Of a DNA stretch of 64,000 bases, positions 16,470 through 25,866 are shown one piece after another. The first letter of the stretch is position 1, and each line of letters begins with the position of its first letter. Below the pieces are notes generated by a model, which had not been told where the DNA came from, ran no database searches, and was given only the letters and a program-made list of their open reading frames with translations. The translations under genes and the position numbers were made by a program. The DNA comes from Umezawaea endophytica (GTDB taxonomy: Bacteria; Actinomycetota; Actinomycetes; Mycobacteriales; Pseudonocardiaceae): assembly GCF_025061645.1 (NCBI RefSeq), contig NZ_JANYMP010000013.1, positions 62,001 through 126,000 of the forward strand. Direction: 5' to 3'.

Positions 16470-17426
16470 GATCACCAACGGCGCCGAGACGGGCCTCATC
16501 GTCGAGGTGAACTCCAGCCCGGCCGGGACCACCGCGCGGCCGACGACCCGGCCCGCGGTGATCCCCACCCGGTCGAGGCCGCTCCCGAACGAGCCGTCGA
16601 GGTGCAGGACCTCGGCGGCCAGCGTCAGGTCGGTCAGGTTCGGCACGCGCCGCGGTACCTGCTCGAACCCCCAGGGGGTCGGCGGCAGGTCGGTCAGGCT
16701 CAGGCTCCGCACCTGCGGGCACGTCGCGTCGCCGGCCACGCTGAACGCCGCGCCACGGGCGACGCGCACCCGGAGCGTGCGCAGCGCGGGCATCCGGGCG
16801 AACGGGGCCAGGGCGTCGGGGCCGAACGCGCAGGCGCGGTGCTCCACGACGGCGAGGGCGGGCAGGGTGGGCAGCCCGGCCACGACGGCGGCGTCGAGAT
16901 CCGCTGTCACCAGGTCGAGGAAGACCACCTCACCGGCGAACGTGGCGAGCCGGTCGACGTCCGCCCGCGTCCAGCACTCGGCGCGGTGGTGGACGCTGAA
17001 CCGCCGCTCACCACCGGGCGGCAGGGTCGGGCCGACGGGGTGGAACGGCGCCAGGTCGGGGTTCGGCCCGTAGGACGACCGCCCGTCGGCGGTGAAGCGC
17101 CCCGCGGCGACGACCTCGACCACGGTCCGGTCACCGGTCTCGTCGACCACCGCGAGGTTGATCCACTCGGGGACCGCCCCGTCGCGCCACAGCGTGTCGA
17201 CGACGGTGTCCGCGTCCACCGAGCGCAGGGCGAACGCCAGCGCCTCGGAGCCGTCCTCGGGGTACACCAGCCCACCCGGCCGCGGCGGGTTCCCGTCGTA
17301 CGAGCTGTTCAGCCGGACCCGGAACACCCGGTCGGCGGGCAGCGCCTCCACCAGGAACTTCGCCGCGGAGGCGACGCAGCGGTCGGTCGCCTCCGCGAAA
17401 CGGGCTTCGAAGGCTCCCCTGTCCAC
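16392..17426 (-). CDS. Hypothetical protein with leucine-rich-repeat-like C-terminal half
   Basis: A 344-residue protein starting MDRGAFEARFAEATDRC. The second half has spaced Leu/Val patterns (ALAVVEHRACAF, ALRTLRVRVARG, QVRSLSLTDLPP, NLTDLTLAAEVL) that resemble leucine-rich repeats. No signal peptide or catalytic motif is seen. The last 26 codons overlap the SWIM gene on the opposite strand. The stop could be late because of this overlap, but codon use looks coding up to near the end. Function is unknown. Confidence 0.75.
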   Translation of the reverse strand: MDRGAFEARFAEATDRCVASAAKFLVEALPADRVFRVRLNSSYDGNPPRPGGLVYPEDGSEALAFALRSVDADTVVDTLWRDGAVPEWINLAVVDETGDRTVVEVVAAGRFTADGRSSYGPNPDLAPFHPVGPTLPPGGERRFSVHHRAECWTRADVDRLATFAGEVVFLDLVTADLDAAVVAGLPTLPALAVVEHRACAFGPDALAPFARMPALRTLRVRVARGAAFSVAGDATCPQVRSLSLTDLPPTPWGFEQVPRRVPNLTDLTLAAEVLHLDGSFGSGLDRVGITAGRVVGRAVVPAGLEFTSTMRPVSAPLVISGADHLQPGVAGGGPGELADVDARP

Positions 17427-17456
17427 CCGCGAACGGTAGTGGACGGGGAGCGGCCG

Positions 17457-17849
17457 TCAGAAGTGGTCGGCCTCGGTCAGTTCGCGTTCGAACGCGTCCG
17501 CCTTCGCCACGACCAACTGGAGGGGCCGGTCGAACTCCTCCAGGACGCTCAGGTCCTCCAGGGGCACGGTGTGCTTGAGCAGGGCCACGCCGTCGACCAC
17601 CGCCGCTCCGCCCACCAGCGCCTCGCCCGACAGGTCGAGCAGCCTGCGCAGGTCGATCTTGTCCGCCCGGCCGACCGGCGAGGAGATCTCCAGCCAGGCA
17701 GCGCCGTCGGCGTCGGGCACGTGGTGCACCGACACCTGCTGGGTGCGGTCGTCCGCCAGGTCGAGGCGGAAGCGCAACCAGCTCTCCGTCTCCTCCAGCA
17801 CCTCGTACCGCAGCCGCACAAAGTTGATCACTTCGGTCCAGGTGGTCAC
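17457..17849 (-). CDS. Small hypothetical protein, YbjN/secretion-chaperone-like
   Basis: A 130-residue protein. GTG 17849 (MTTWTEVINFVRLRYEVLEE) is preferred as start because the N-terminal extension upstream of it is Arg-rich and not coding-like. The pattern of an N-terminal helix followed by strands and an acidic helix is like the small YbjN / type III chaperone-like fold seen in many actinomycetes, but this is a weak resemblance. It lies 30 bp downstream of the 17426 gene start on the same strand, so they may or may not share a transcript. Confidence 0.72.
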   Translation of the reverse strand: MTTWTEVINFVRLRYEVLEETESWLRFRLDLADDRTQQVSVHHVPDADGAAWLEISSPVGRADKIDLRRLLDLSGEALVGGAAVVDGVALLKHTVPLEDLSVLEEFDRPLQLVVAKADAFERELTEADHF

Positions 17850-18171
17850 CGTGTTTGTCGCCTCTCGCCCTGACCGGTCCTCACGTGGGCGAAAGCATCT
17901 CACGGCCACCAGGCGGAAGCCCGGCGGTCCGGGAACATCGGCAGGTCGAATCCGTCCGCGCCACGGGGTCGCACCGTGAGCGAGACGTCGGTCACGGTGC
18001 GCGCACGCACTCGGCGAATCGGCCTCCCACCGGCATGTCTACCGGCCGCGGACCACGCTTCGCGGGACGATTCCCACCGGCGCGGGGCGCACTTCCCCGG
18101 CTGACTAGGGTGGTCCCGGTCCGTGCTGAGCCCGCGCACCGGACGACCAAGAACCTCGGGAGGCCCTCACC
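17850..18171 (+). promoter_or_regulatory. Intergenic region with the dnaE promoter
   Basis: This 322-bp gap lies between the divergent 17849 gene and dnaE. I see no coding ORF. A TAGGGT at about 18107-18112 could be the -10 box for dnaE, and GGGAGG at 18158-18163 is its ribosome site. No repeat or operator stands out. Confidence 0.35.
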
Positions 18172-21100
18172 GTGTCCGGCGATTCGTTCGTCCACCTGCA
18201 CGTCCACACCGAGTACTCGATGCTCGACGGCGCGGCGAAGGTGGCCCCGCTGTTCGAGGAGGCTCAGCGGCTGGGCATGCCCGCGGTCGGCATGACGGAC
18301 CACGGCAACATGTACGGGGCCGACGAGTTCTACCAGACGGCCACGAAGTTCGGGATCAAGCCGATCATCGGCATCGAGGCCTACGTGGCGCCGCACAACC
18401 GCCTGCACAAGAAGCCGGTGTTCTGGGGCGACCCCGGTCAGCGCTCCGACGACCTCGCCGGTGCGGGCGCGTACACCCACATGACGATGCTCGCGGGCAA
18501 CGCGACAGGCCTGCGGAACCTGTTCAAGCTGCACACGCGGGCCAGCATGGAGGGCTACTACCGCAAGCCCCGGATGGACCGCGAGCTGATCGCCGAGCAC
18601 GCCGAGGGCATCATCGCCACGACCGGCTGCCCGTCCGGCGAGGTGCAGACCCGGCTGCGGCTCGGCCACGAGGCCGAGGCGATCCAGGCCGCCTCGGACT
18701 ACCGCGACATCTTCGGCGCCGAGAACTTCTACCTCGAACTCATGGACCACGGCCTGAGCATCGAGCGGCGGGTCCGCGAGGGCCTGCTCATGATCGGCAA
18801 GAAGCTCGGCATCCCGCCGCTGGCGACGAACGACAGCCACTACGTGACCAAGGAGCAGGCGAGCACGCACGAGGCGCTGCTCTGCGTGCAGTCCGGCAAG
18901 ATGCTGTCCGACCCGGCGCGGTTCAAGTTCGACGGCGACGGCTACTACCTGAAGTCGGCGCAGGACATGCGCGAGCTGTGGGACGCCGAGGTGCCGGGCG
19001 CGACGGACTCGACCCTGGTGATCGCCGAGCGCGTCGAGTCGTACGAGGACGTCTGGGCCCACCACGACCGCATCCCGAACTTCGACGTCCCCGACGGCGA
19101 GACGCAGGAGTCGTGGTTCCGCCACGAGGTGATGGCCGGTCTGGAGCGCCGGTTCCCGAACGGCATCCCGGACGGCTACGTCGAGCGCGCCGAGTTCGAG
19201 CTCAAGGTCATCATCGACAAGGGCTTCCCCGCGTACTTCCTCATCGTCGGCGACCTCATCCGCCACGCGCGCGACATCGGCATCCGGGTCGGCCCCGGCC
19301 GCGGGTCCGCCGCGGGCGCGCTGGTCGCGTACGCGATGGGCATCACGAACATCGACCCGATCCCCCACGGCCTGCTGTTCGAGCGGTTCCTGAACCCCGA
19401 GCGCACCGCCATGCCCGACATCGACATCGACTTCGACGACCGCCGTCGGGGCGAGATGATCAGGTACGCGTCGGACAAGTACGGCAACGACCGGGTCGCC
19501 CAGGTGATCACGTTCGGCACCATTAAGACCAAGGCGGCGCTGAAGGACTCGGCGCGCGTGCACTTCGGCCAGCCGGGCTTCGGCATCGCCGACCGCATCT
19601 CCAAGGCGCTGCCGCCACCGATCATGGCGAAGGACATCCCGCTCTACGGCATCGTCGACAAGAGCCACCCGCGCTACGGCGAGGCCGCCGAGGTCCGGGC
19701 GCTGGTCGAGACCGACGAGCAGGTCAAGACGATCTTCGACACGGCTCGCGGCCTGGAGGGCCTGATCCGCAACGCGGGCGTCCACGCCTGCGCGGTGATC
19801 ATGTCGCGCGACCCGCTGTCGGACTCCGTGCCGCTGTGGATGCGCGACGACGGCTCCATCATCACCGGCTGGGACTACCCGTCCTGCGAGAACATCGGCC
19901 TGTTGAAGATGGACTTCCTCGGCCTGCGCAACCTCACGGTCATGGGCGACGCCATCGACAACATCGAGGCGAACCGGGGCAAGGAGACCATCCCGGACTT
20001 CGACAACCTCGCGCTGGACGACCCCGAGACCTACGCGCTGCTCAGCCGCGGTGACACGCTCGGCGTGTTCCAGCTCGACGGCGGGCCCATGCGCGACCTG
20101 CTGCGCCGGATGCAGCCGACGGCGTTCGAGGACATCGTCGCGGTCGGCGCGCTGTACCGCCCCGGTCCGATGGGCATGAACGCGCACAACGACTACGCGG
20201 ACCGCAAGAACGGCCGCCAGGAGGTGACGCCGATCCACCCGGAGCTGGCGGAGCCCCTGAAGGACATCCTGGGCGAGACCTACGGTCTGATCGTCTACCA
20301 GGAACAGATCATGTTCATCGCCCAGAAGGTCGCGAACTACTCGATGGGTCGAGCGGACGTGCTCCGCAAGGCGATGGGCAAGAAGAAGGCCGAGGTGCTG
20401 GCCAAGGAGTTCGAGGGCTTCCGCGACGGCATGCGGAACCACGAGCTGAAGTTCTCCGACGAGGCCATCAAAGCCCTGTGGGACACCATCCTCCCGTTCG
20501 CGGGCTACGCGTTCAACAAGTCGCACGCCGCCGCGTACGGGCTGATCTCGTACTGGACCGCCTACCTCAAGGCGAACTTCCGCGCGGAGTACATGGCCGC
20601 GCTGCTGACCTCGGTGGCGGACAACAAGGACAAGTCGGCCGTCTACCTCGCCGAGTGCCGCCGCCTGGGCATCAAGGTGCTGCCGCCGGACGTCAACGAG
20701 TCCGCGCTGCGCTTCGGTGCGGTCGGCACGGACATCCGCTTCGGCCTGGGCGCCATCCGCAACGTCGGCGCGAACGTGGTCGACTCGATCGTCGCCACCC
20801 GGCAGAAACGCGGCTCCTACGGGTCGTTCACGGACTTCATGGACAAGTCCGAACTGGTGGTGTGCAACAAGAGGGTCGTCGAGTCGCTGATCAAGGCGGG
20901 CGCGTTCGACTCGTTCGACCACACGCGACTCTCGCTGATCCAGGTGCACGAGGACGCGGTCGACATCGTCGTCCCGATCAAGCGCAAGGAGGCGGACGGC
21001 CAGTTCGACCTCTTCGGCGGCGGTGACGACGACGGCGAGAAGGACGACGACAGCTCGGCACTGGCGCACCTCAAGATCAGCACCGAGGAGTGGCCGCGCA

Positions 21101-21735
21101 AGCAGATGCTCTCGCTGGAGAAGGAGATGCTGGGCCTGTACGTGTCGGCCCACCCGCTGGACGGCACCGAGCGGATCCTGCGCAAGTACGCGCCGCGCCC
21201 GATCGCCGTCGTGCTGGACGACCCGCCCAAGGAGGGCGAGCTGATCGTCTCCGGGATGATCTCCGCGATGGAGCGCCGGGTCAACAAGAACGGCGAGCCG
21301 TGGGCGATCGTGACGATCGAGGACCTGGACGCGGCCGTGGAGGTCCTGTTCTTCCCCAAGTCGTACTCCGTCCTCTACGGCGACCTGGAACTCGACTCGG
21401 CGGTGTGCGTCAAGGGCCGGGTGAACTGGCGCGAGGACAAGATGTCCATCTTCGGCAGCGACGTCGTGCCGCTGGACATCTCCGACGCCGAGAACAACCC
21501 CGGTGTCGCCCCGCCGATCGTCCTGGGCCTGAGCACCAAGACCCTGACGCCGGAACTGGTCGAGGAGCTGAAGCAGACGCTCGCCTCGCACACGGGCGAC
21601 GTGCCGGTGCACCTCAACGTGCAGCGCCGCGACCGCACCAAGGAGCTGTACGTGGTGGACAACTTCCGCGTGGCCACCACGCCGTCCTTCTTCGGTGACC
21701 TCAAGACGCTGCCGGGTGTCCTGATCGAACGCTAG
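18172..21735 (+). CDS. dnaE: DNA polymerase III alpha subunit (replicative)
   Basis: An 1187-residue C-family polymerase, the catalytic core of the replisome. The N-terminal PHP domain begins [15 protein letters not shown] with the usual His residues. The palm carries GPGRGSAAG (about 380) and [11 protein letters not shown] (about 417), which holds the catalytic aspartates. The tail has the OB-fold and tau-binding regions. Length equals mycobacterial DnaE1 (about 1184 residues), so this is the essential actinobacterial replicative polymerase rather than the DnaE2 mutasome enzyme. No intein is present. The start is GTG 18172 behind GGGAGG. It ends in a strong terminator and is a good chromosomal anchor. 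Confidence 0.97.
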   Translation: MSGDSFVHLHVHTEYSMLDGAAKVAPLFEEAQRLGMPAVGMTDHGNMYGADEFYQTATKFGIKPIIGIEAYVAPHNRLHKKPVFWGDPGQRSDDLAGAGAYTHMTMLAGNATGLRNLFKLHTRASMEGYYRKPRMDRELIAEHAEGIIATTGCPSGEVQTRLRLGHEAEAIQAASDYRDIFGAENFYLELMDHGLSIERRVREGLLMIGKKLGIPPLATNDSHYVTKEQASTHEALLCVQSGKMLSDPARFKFDGDGYYLKSAQDMRELWDAEVPGATDSTLVIAERVESYEDVWAHHDRIPNFDVPDGETQESWFRHEVMAGLERRFPNGIPDGYVERAEFELKVIIDKGFPAYFLIVGDLIRHARDIGIRVGPGRGSAAGALVAYAMGITNIDPIPHGLLFERFLNPERTAMPDIDIDFDDRRRGEMIRYASDKYGNDRVAQVITFGTIKTKAALKDSARVHFGQPGFGIADRISKALPPPIMAKDIPLYGIVDKSHPRYGEAAEVRALVETDEQVKTIFDTARGLEGLIRNAGVHACAVIMSRDPLSDSVPLWMRDDGSIITGWDYPSCENIGLLKMDFLGLRNLTVMGDAIDNIEANRGKETIPDFDNLALDDPETYALLSRGDTLGVFQLDGGPMRDLLRRMQPTAFEDIVAVGALYRPGPMGMNAHNDYADRKNGRQEVTPIHPELAEPLKDILGETYGLIVYQEQIMFIAQKVANYSMGRADVLRKAMGKKKAEVLAKEFEGFRDGMRNHELKFSDEAIKALWDTILPFAGYAFNKSHAAAYGLISYWTAYLKANFRAEYMAALLTSVADNKDKSAVYLAECRRLGIKVLPPDVNESALRFGAVGTDIRFGLGAIRNVGANVVDSIVATRQKRGSYGSFTDFMDKSELVVCNKRVVESLIKAGAFDSFDHTRLSLIQVHEDAVDIVVPIKRKEADGQFDLFGGGDDDGEKDDDSSALAHLKISTEEWPRKQMLSLEKEMLGLYVSAHPLDGTERILRKYAPRPIAVVLDDPPKEGELIVSGMISAMERRVNKNGEPWAIVTIEDLDAAVEVLFFPKSYSVLYGDLELDSAVCVKGRVNWREDKMSIFGSDVVPLDISDAENNPGVAPPIVLGLSTKTLTPELVEELKQTLASHTGDVPVHLNVQRRDRTKELYVVDNFRVATTPSFFGDLKTLPGVLIER

Positions 21736-21743
21736 CCCCGGTC

Positions 21744-21780
21744 GAAGGCGCCGCACCCGAGGTCGGGGTGCGGCGCCTTC
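21744..21780 (+). terminator. Rho-independent terminator of dnaE
   Basis: A perfect 15-bp stem (21744-21758 with 21766-21780) and 7-base loop lies 8 bp after the dnaE stop, followed by GTCGTTTT. It isolates dnaE from the J-domain operon downstream. Confidence 0.9.
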
Positions 21781-21829
21781 GTCGTTTTCGGACGATCCAG
21801 CGGCGTGGGTCACACCGTCGACAAAATAG

Positions 21830-21864
21830 TTGCACCCTGGGTTTGAGTTACATAGACTCAAACC
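21830..21864 (+). promoter_or_regulatory. HspR/HAIR-type operator and leaderless promoter
   Basis: Two 9-bp arms GGTTTGAGT (21840-21848) and ACTCAAACC (21856-21864) are separated by 7 bp. The core TTGAGT-N7-ACTCAA matches the HspR-associated inverted repeat (CTTGAGT-N7-ACTCAAG) except for the outermost base of each arm, changed symmetrically. It overlaps a -35 TTGCAC (21830-21835) and a -10 TAGACT (21853-21858) with 17-bp spacing. The predicted transcription start is at the ATG (21865), so the mRNA would be leaderless. A repressor bound here would cover the -10 box. Confidence 0.82.
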
Positions 21865-22875
21865 ATGTTCACGAGGGCAGAGGCGCTGGAGCGGGTGGAG
21901 TCGGCCGGATCGGCCGCGGGGCTCTTCGGGCCTCCCACCGGCGATCCGGCCAAGCGCAAGGAGGCGCGGCGGCTGTACCGGGCGCTGGCCTCGGTCCTGC
22001 ACCCGGACGTGACCGGTGCGGGGGACGTGCGGGCGCACGCGGCGTCCGCGGAACTGACCAGGATGCACCACGAGTGGACGCACGGGACGACCGTCGAGCT
22101 GCGCACCGCGACCGGCACCTACCGGATCGGCGAACCGTTCGCCGTCGGCAGCGTGGCGAACGTGTACGAGTCCGACGGCCCGCACGTGGTCAAGGTGGTG
22201 CGCAACCCGGCGCTGAACCCGTTGCTGCACGGCGAGTGGGACGCGCTGCGGGCGTTGGAGCGGTTCACCAACCAGAACCGCTGGCTCCAGCCCTACTACC
22301 CGCGACTGCTCGACACCTCCGGTGATGTCGGCCGGGGCGAGCGGGCGTTCACGGTGCTCGACCCGCTGGTCGACGGGTTCGTGACGCTGGCCGACGTGCG
22401 GCGGGCGTTCCCGCACGGGCTGGACGGGCGCGACTACGCGTGGATGCACCGCAGGCTGCTCAAGGCACTGGCCGGAGCGCACCGGATCGGCCTGGTGCAC
22501 GGGGCCGTCACCGCCGAGAACGTGCTGGTGCACCCCGAGAAGCACGGGATCGTGCTGGCCGGGTGGTCGTTCGCCGTCGAGGCGGGACAACGGCTCCTCG
22601 CCACCAGCAAGACCATCACCTACCCGCCGGAGGTCCACACCGGACAGCCGGTCACCACCGCCACCGACGTCCACATGGCGCACACGCTGATGCTGGACCT
22701 GCTGGCGCCGAACGAGAAGCGGCAGATCACGTTCGCCCGCGGGTGCGTCCAGGACCGGCCGTCCCGACGACCGGACGCCGTCGACCTGCTCGGCGAGTAC
22801 GACGACCTGCTCGAAGACCTCTACGGCAAGCGGGTTTTCCGCCCGTTCGCCCTCCCGAACCAGACAGGAGCCTGA
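21865..22875 (+). CDS. J-domain / pseudokinase fusion protein
   Basis: A 336-residue protein. The N-terminus is a short J-domain with RRLYRALASVLHPDVTG, giving the DnaK-binding HPD at residues 46-48. Residues about 85-300 are a protein-kinase-like fold: a glycine-loop-like GEPFAVGSVANVYES, a Lys in HVVKVVRN, and HGAVTAENVLVH in place of the catalytic loop. The usual catalytic Asp of the loop is absent (HGAV) and the DFG position reads GWS, so it is probably a pseudokinase used for binding rather than phosphotransfer. The transcript appears leaderless with a HAIR operator, which fits a DnaK co-chaperone. It is followed after 2 bp by the vWA gene. Confidence 0.85.
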   Translation: MFTRAEALERVESAGSAAGLFGPPTGDPAKRKEARRLYRALASVLHPDVTGAGDVRAHAASAELTRMHHEWTHGTTVELRTATGTYRIGEPFAVGSVANVYESDGPHVVKVVRNPALNPLLHGEWDALRALERFTNQNRWLQPYYPRLLDTSGDVGRGERAFTVLDPLVDGFVTLADVRRAFPHGLDGRDYAWMHRRLLKALAGAHRIGLVHGAVTAENVLVHPEKHGIVLAGWSFAVEAGQRLLATSKTITYPPEVHTGQPVTTATDVHMAHTLMLDLLAPNEKRQITFARGCVQDRPSRRPDAVDLLGEYDDLLEDLYGKRVFRPFALPNQTGA

Positions 22876-22877
22876 CC

Positions 22878-23864
22878 ATGGGACACGGACGTTGGGACGA
22901 CAACGCCTACGCGGCGGCCAAGACCTTCCGCGCGGCCAAGGGGATCGCCGACTTCGGCTACACCGCGGCGACGAAGGGCAAGCCGTCGTCGAGCTGGAAG
23001 GCCGCTCCCTCGATGGACCCGCTGAACGTGGCGGCCCGCGAGTGCCGCGACTCACCGGACCACGCCGACTCGACGCCGATCGCGGTGCTGTTCGACGTGA
23101 CCGGGTCGATGGGCAGCGTCCCGAAGATCATGCAGGGCAAGCTCGGCAAGCTGCACGGCCTGTTGCAGCGCAAGGGCTACCTGGCCGACCCGCAGCTCAT
23201 GTTCGGCGGGATCGGTGACGCCGACAGCGACCGCGTGCCGCTCCAGGTCGGCCAGTTCGAGTCGGACAACCGGATGGACGACCAGCTCCGCGACATCTTC
23301 CTGGAGGGCAACGGGGGCGGGCAGAAGAGCGAGTCCTACGAGCTGGCCGCGTACTTCGTGGCCCGGCACGTGGTCACCGACGCGTGGCAGAAGCGCGGCC
23401 GCAAGGGTTACCTGTTCCTCATCGGCGACGAGCTGAACAAGCCCCGGCTGGAGGCGCGGCACATCCGCCGGATCATCGGCGACGACATCGCGCAGGACAT
23501 CGACCCCGTGTCGGTGTACCGCGAACTGGCCCGCAAGTGGAACGTCTACTTCATCCTGCCCAACCAGTCGTCGTACTACAACGACGACGCGATCGGCGAG
23601 CACTGGCGCCAGATCCTCGGCCAGAACTTCCTCAAGCTGGACGACCCCGGCGCGGTGTGCGAGCTGATCGCGGCGACGATCGGCGTGGAGGAGCGCGTGG
23701 TCGACCTGGACCAGGCGCTGGTGGACCTGGCCGAGATCGGGTCGGTCGCCGAGAGCAGGGCGGTCGGCAAGGCGCTGGTCTCGGTCGGTGCGAACGCGAG
23801 GTCGCTGACGAAGTCGGCCGCCCCGCTGGGCATCGACGGCCCCGACGACGTGGCGCTGAGCTGA
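22878..23864 (+). CDS. vWA-like protein in the J-domain operon
   Basis: A 328-residue protein starting at ATG 22878, 2 bp after the previous stop. Residues about 66-250 look like a von Willebrand A fold: IAVLFDVTGSMGSVP is a MIDAS-type metal site (about residues 68-82) and GYLFLIGDELN is the later strand. No signal peptide or membrane segment is seen, so it is cytosolic. vWA proteins usually act as adaptors that bind a partner through the metal site. Here the partner could be the J-domain pseudokinase. The exact family is not recognised. Confidence 0.83.
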   Translation: MGHGRWDDNAYAAAKTFRAAKGIADFGYTAATKGKPSSSWKAAPSMDPLNVAARECRDSPDHADSTPIAVLFDVTGSMGSVPKIMQGKLGKLHGLLQRKGYLADPQLMFGGIGDADSDRVPLQVGQFESDNRMDDQLRDIFLEGNGGGQKSESYELAAYFVARHVVTDAWQKRGRKGYLFLIGDELNKPRLEARHIRRIIGDDIAQDIDPVSVYRELARKWNVYFILPNQSSYYNDDAIGEHWRQILGQNFLKLDDPGAVCELIAATIGVEERVVDLDQALVDLAEIGSVAESRAVGKALVSVGANARSLTKSAAPLGIDGPDDVALS

Positions 23865-23865
23865 C

Positions 23866-25128
23866 GTGAGCACCGGGGAGCACGTGGTCGTCGTCGGGTT
23901 GGGGTTCGGCGACGAGGGCAAGGGAGCGGTGGTCGACGCGCTGTGCGCGGACGGCTCGGTGTCGACGGTGGTGCGGTTCAACGGGGGTGCCCAGGCCGCG
24001 CACAACGTGGTCGTGGGCGGGAAGCACCACACGTTCAGCCAGTTCGGGTCCGGCACGCTCGCGGGTGTGCCGACCTGGCTGTCCCGCCACGTGCTGGTGG
24101 AGCCGATCGCGCTGGCGGCGGAGTCGCGGGAGCTGGCGGCGCTCGGCGTCGACGACCCGTTGGGGCTGGTGTCGATCGACGCCGACGCGCTGCTCACGAC
24201 CCCGTTCCACGTCGCCGCGAACCGGGCGAGGGAGGACGCCAGGGGTGTCGACCGGCACGGGTCGTGCGGCAAGGGGATCGGCGAGACGGCCTGGTACGCG
24301 CTGCTCGCCGAGCGGGGGGCCGCGCCGGGCGACGTGGTGGAGGGCCAGGAGGTGCCGGGCCCGCCCGGCCCGGCACCGACGGTGGGCGACTGCGCGAACC
24401 CGGTCGCGTTGCGGCGCAAGCTCGACGTGCTCGCCCGGTGCTACGAGCCGCTGATCGGGGACGGCGTCGCCGTCGACGACCTGGTGGTGCTCTACCGGGC
24501 GTTCGCGGACGCCGTGCGGATCACGACCGGTGACGAGGCGGGTCGGCTGGCCGACGCCGGACGGCTGGTCTTCGAGGGCGCGCAAGGGGTTCTCCTCGAC
24601 GAGACGCACGGCTTCCACCCGCACACCACGTGGTCCACGGTCACGCCGCGCAACGCGAGGGCGCTGCTCGCGGGCCGGGCCGCGCGGGTGCTGGGCGTGA
24701 CGCGGACCTACCAGACGCGGCACGGCGCGGGCCCGCTGCCGACCGAGGACCGCGGTGTCGCGGACCGGTTCGCCGAACGCCACAACGGCACCGGCGAGTA
24801 CCAGGGCGCGTGGCGGGCGGGCCACCTGGACACCGTGCTGCTGCGGTACGCCGTGGCCGCGTGCGGCGGCGTCGACGGCCTCGCCGTGACGCACCTGGAC
24901 GCGCGGGACCTGATGGCCGCCACGTCCTACCGGACCGCCGCGGGCGGGCTCACCGAACTGGGGCCCCGCCCGGACCTCACGGAGTTCGTGGCGGGCTGCG
25001 AGCCGGTCCTGGAGGCGCTGGCCGACCCGGTGGGGTCGCTGGAGGACCTGCTCGGCGTCCCGGTGCTCGTCACCGGCTCGGGCCCCGCCCGGACCGACTA
25101 CGCCGTGCGGACCCCGGTCCGCCACTGA
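23866..25128 (+). CDS. Divergent adenylosuccinate synthetase (PurA) paralogue
   Basis: A 420-residue protein that keeps the PurA P-loop GFGDEGKG with catalytic Asp16, a His46 in GGAQAAHNVVV (equivalent to the NAGH motif), FEGAQGVLLDETHGF and RHGAGPLPTED. It departs at sites that bind IMP and aspartate in true PurA: the SSNTTAGG-type loop reads TWSTVTPRNA, the arginine-rich loop after GEYQ reads GAWRAGHL, and the TKLD base-specificity motif reads THLD. It therefore probably ligates a different base, nucleotide or amino acid. GTG 23866 starts 1 bp after the previous stop. A housekeeping PurA should exist elsewhere in the genome. Confidence 0.85.
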   Translation: MSTGEHVVVVGLGFGDEGKGAVVDALCADGSVSTVVRFNGGAQAAHNVVVGGKHHTFSQFGSGTLAGVPTWLSRHVLVEPIALAAESRELAALGVDDPLGLVSIDADALLTTPFHVAANRAREDARGVDRHGSCGKGIGETAWYALLAERGAAPGDVVEGQEVPGPPGPAPTVGDCANPVALRRKLDVLARCYEPLIGDGVAVDDLVVLYRAFADAVRITTGDEAGRLADAGRLVFEGAQGVLLDETHGFHPHTTWSTVTPRNARALLAGRAARVLGVTRTYQTRHGAGPLPTEDRGVADRFAERHNGTGEYQGAWRAGHLDTVLLRYAVAACGGVDGLAVTHLDARDLMAATSYRTAAGGLTELGPRPDLTEFVAGCEPVLEALADPVGSLEDLLGVPVLVTGSGPARTDYAVRTPVRH

Positions 25129-25147
25129 GGTGCGGGAGAATCCCACC

Positions 25148-25783
25148 ATGATCGAGTCGACGCTGGTCTCGGTGGACGTGGTCGTGCTGCGGTTCGACCA
25201 GACCGCGCGCGCGGTGCTCCTGGGGGTAGCACCGCGCGCGCTGGCCCCGTTCGCGGGCGACCTGGCACTGCCGGGTGTGCTGCTGGGCAAGGGCGAACGC
25301 TTGCGCGACGCGTCCCGGCGGGCCGTCACCGGCAAGCTGGGCGTGCCGGACGGGGCCGTGACCGCGACCGGCCAGCTCGCGATGTTCGACGAGCCGTCCC
25401 GCGACCCCCGCGGCCCGACGCTGTCGATCGCCCTGTGGGCCACCGTCGACCCCGCCCGCCTGGACGACGGCGGCCCCACGTGGACGCCGCTGGCCACCGT
25501 GCCGCCCCTGGCGTTCGACCACAACAGGATCGTCGCGGACTGCCGTCCCCTGCTGGCCGACAAGCTGTGGCGCGACACGGCGTTCACCGCCGGTCTGCTG
25601 GGCCAGGAGTTCACCACCGCGCAAGCGCTCGACGTCACCGAGTCCCTCACCGGCGACCGGCCCTACCCGGCCAACCTCGGCCGCACGATGGACCGCGTCC
25701 CCGGCCTCGAACGCACCGCCCAGCACGCCGCCGCCCTGCCGAAGGGCGGCCGTCCGCCGCTGGTGTGGCGGTGGAACCCCTAG
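25148..25783 (+). CDS. NrtR-like NUDIX protein with degenerate NUDIX box
   Basis: A 211-residue protein starting at ATG 25148 behind GGGAGA. The N-terminal half is a NUDIX fold (VSVDVVVLRFDQ at the start). The box region reads GKGERLRDASRRAVTGKLG; the first Glu is kept, but the REUXEE core is replaced by RRAVTGK, so hydrolysis is unlikely. The C-terminal half (about residue 140 on) resembles the winged helix of NrtR regulators. NrtR proteins sense ADP-ribose and control NAD genes, so this may be a nucleotide-sensing regulator of the operon. It follows the PurA-like gene by 19 bp. Confidence 0.78.
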   Translation: MIESTLVSVDVVVLRFDQTARAVLLGVAPRALAPFAGDLALPGVLLGKGERLRDASRRAVTGKLGVPDGAVTATGQLAMFDEPSRDPRGPTLSIALWATVDPARLDDGGPTWTPLATVPPLAFDHNRIVADCRPLLADKLWRDTAFTAGLLGQEFTTAQALDVTESLTGDRPYPANLGRTMDRVPGLERTAQHAAALPKGGRPPLVWRWNP

Positions 25784-25817
25784 CCCGGTTCAAGATCCGC
25801 GAGCCGTCGGCGCCCGT

Positions 25818-25823
25818 TAGGAT
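25818..25823 (+). promoter_or_regulatory. Possible -10 box before the SLATT gene
   Basis: TAGGAT at 25818-25823 lies in the 83-bp gap before the DUF4231 gene. No -35 with good spacing is seen. A GGAAGG ribosome site is at about 25854-25859. The gene may thus have its own promoter besides read-through. Confidence 0.3.
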
Positions 25824-25866
25824 CCCGAGCGAGTTCCCAGCGACGTCCCGTCAGGAAGGCGCGCGA

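Noticed and set aside
17992-23055. Open frame of about 1687 codons on the minus strand
   Set aside because: It is antisense to dnaE and the J-domain gene; its composition is a low-complexity shadow of those genes.
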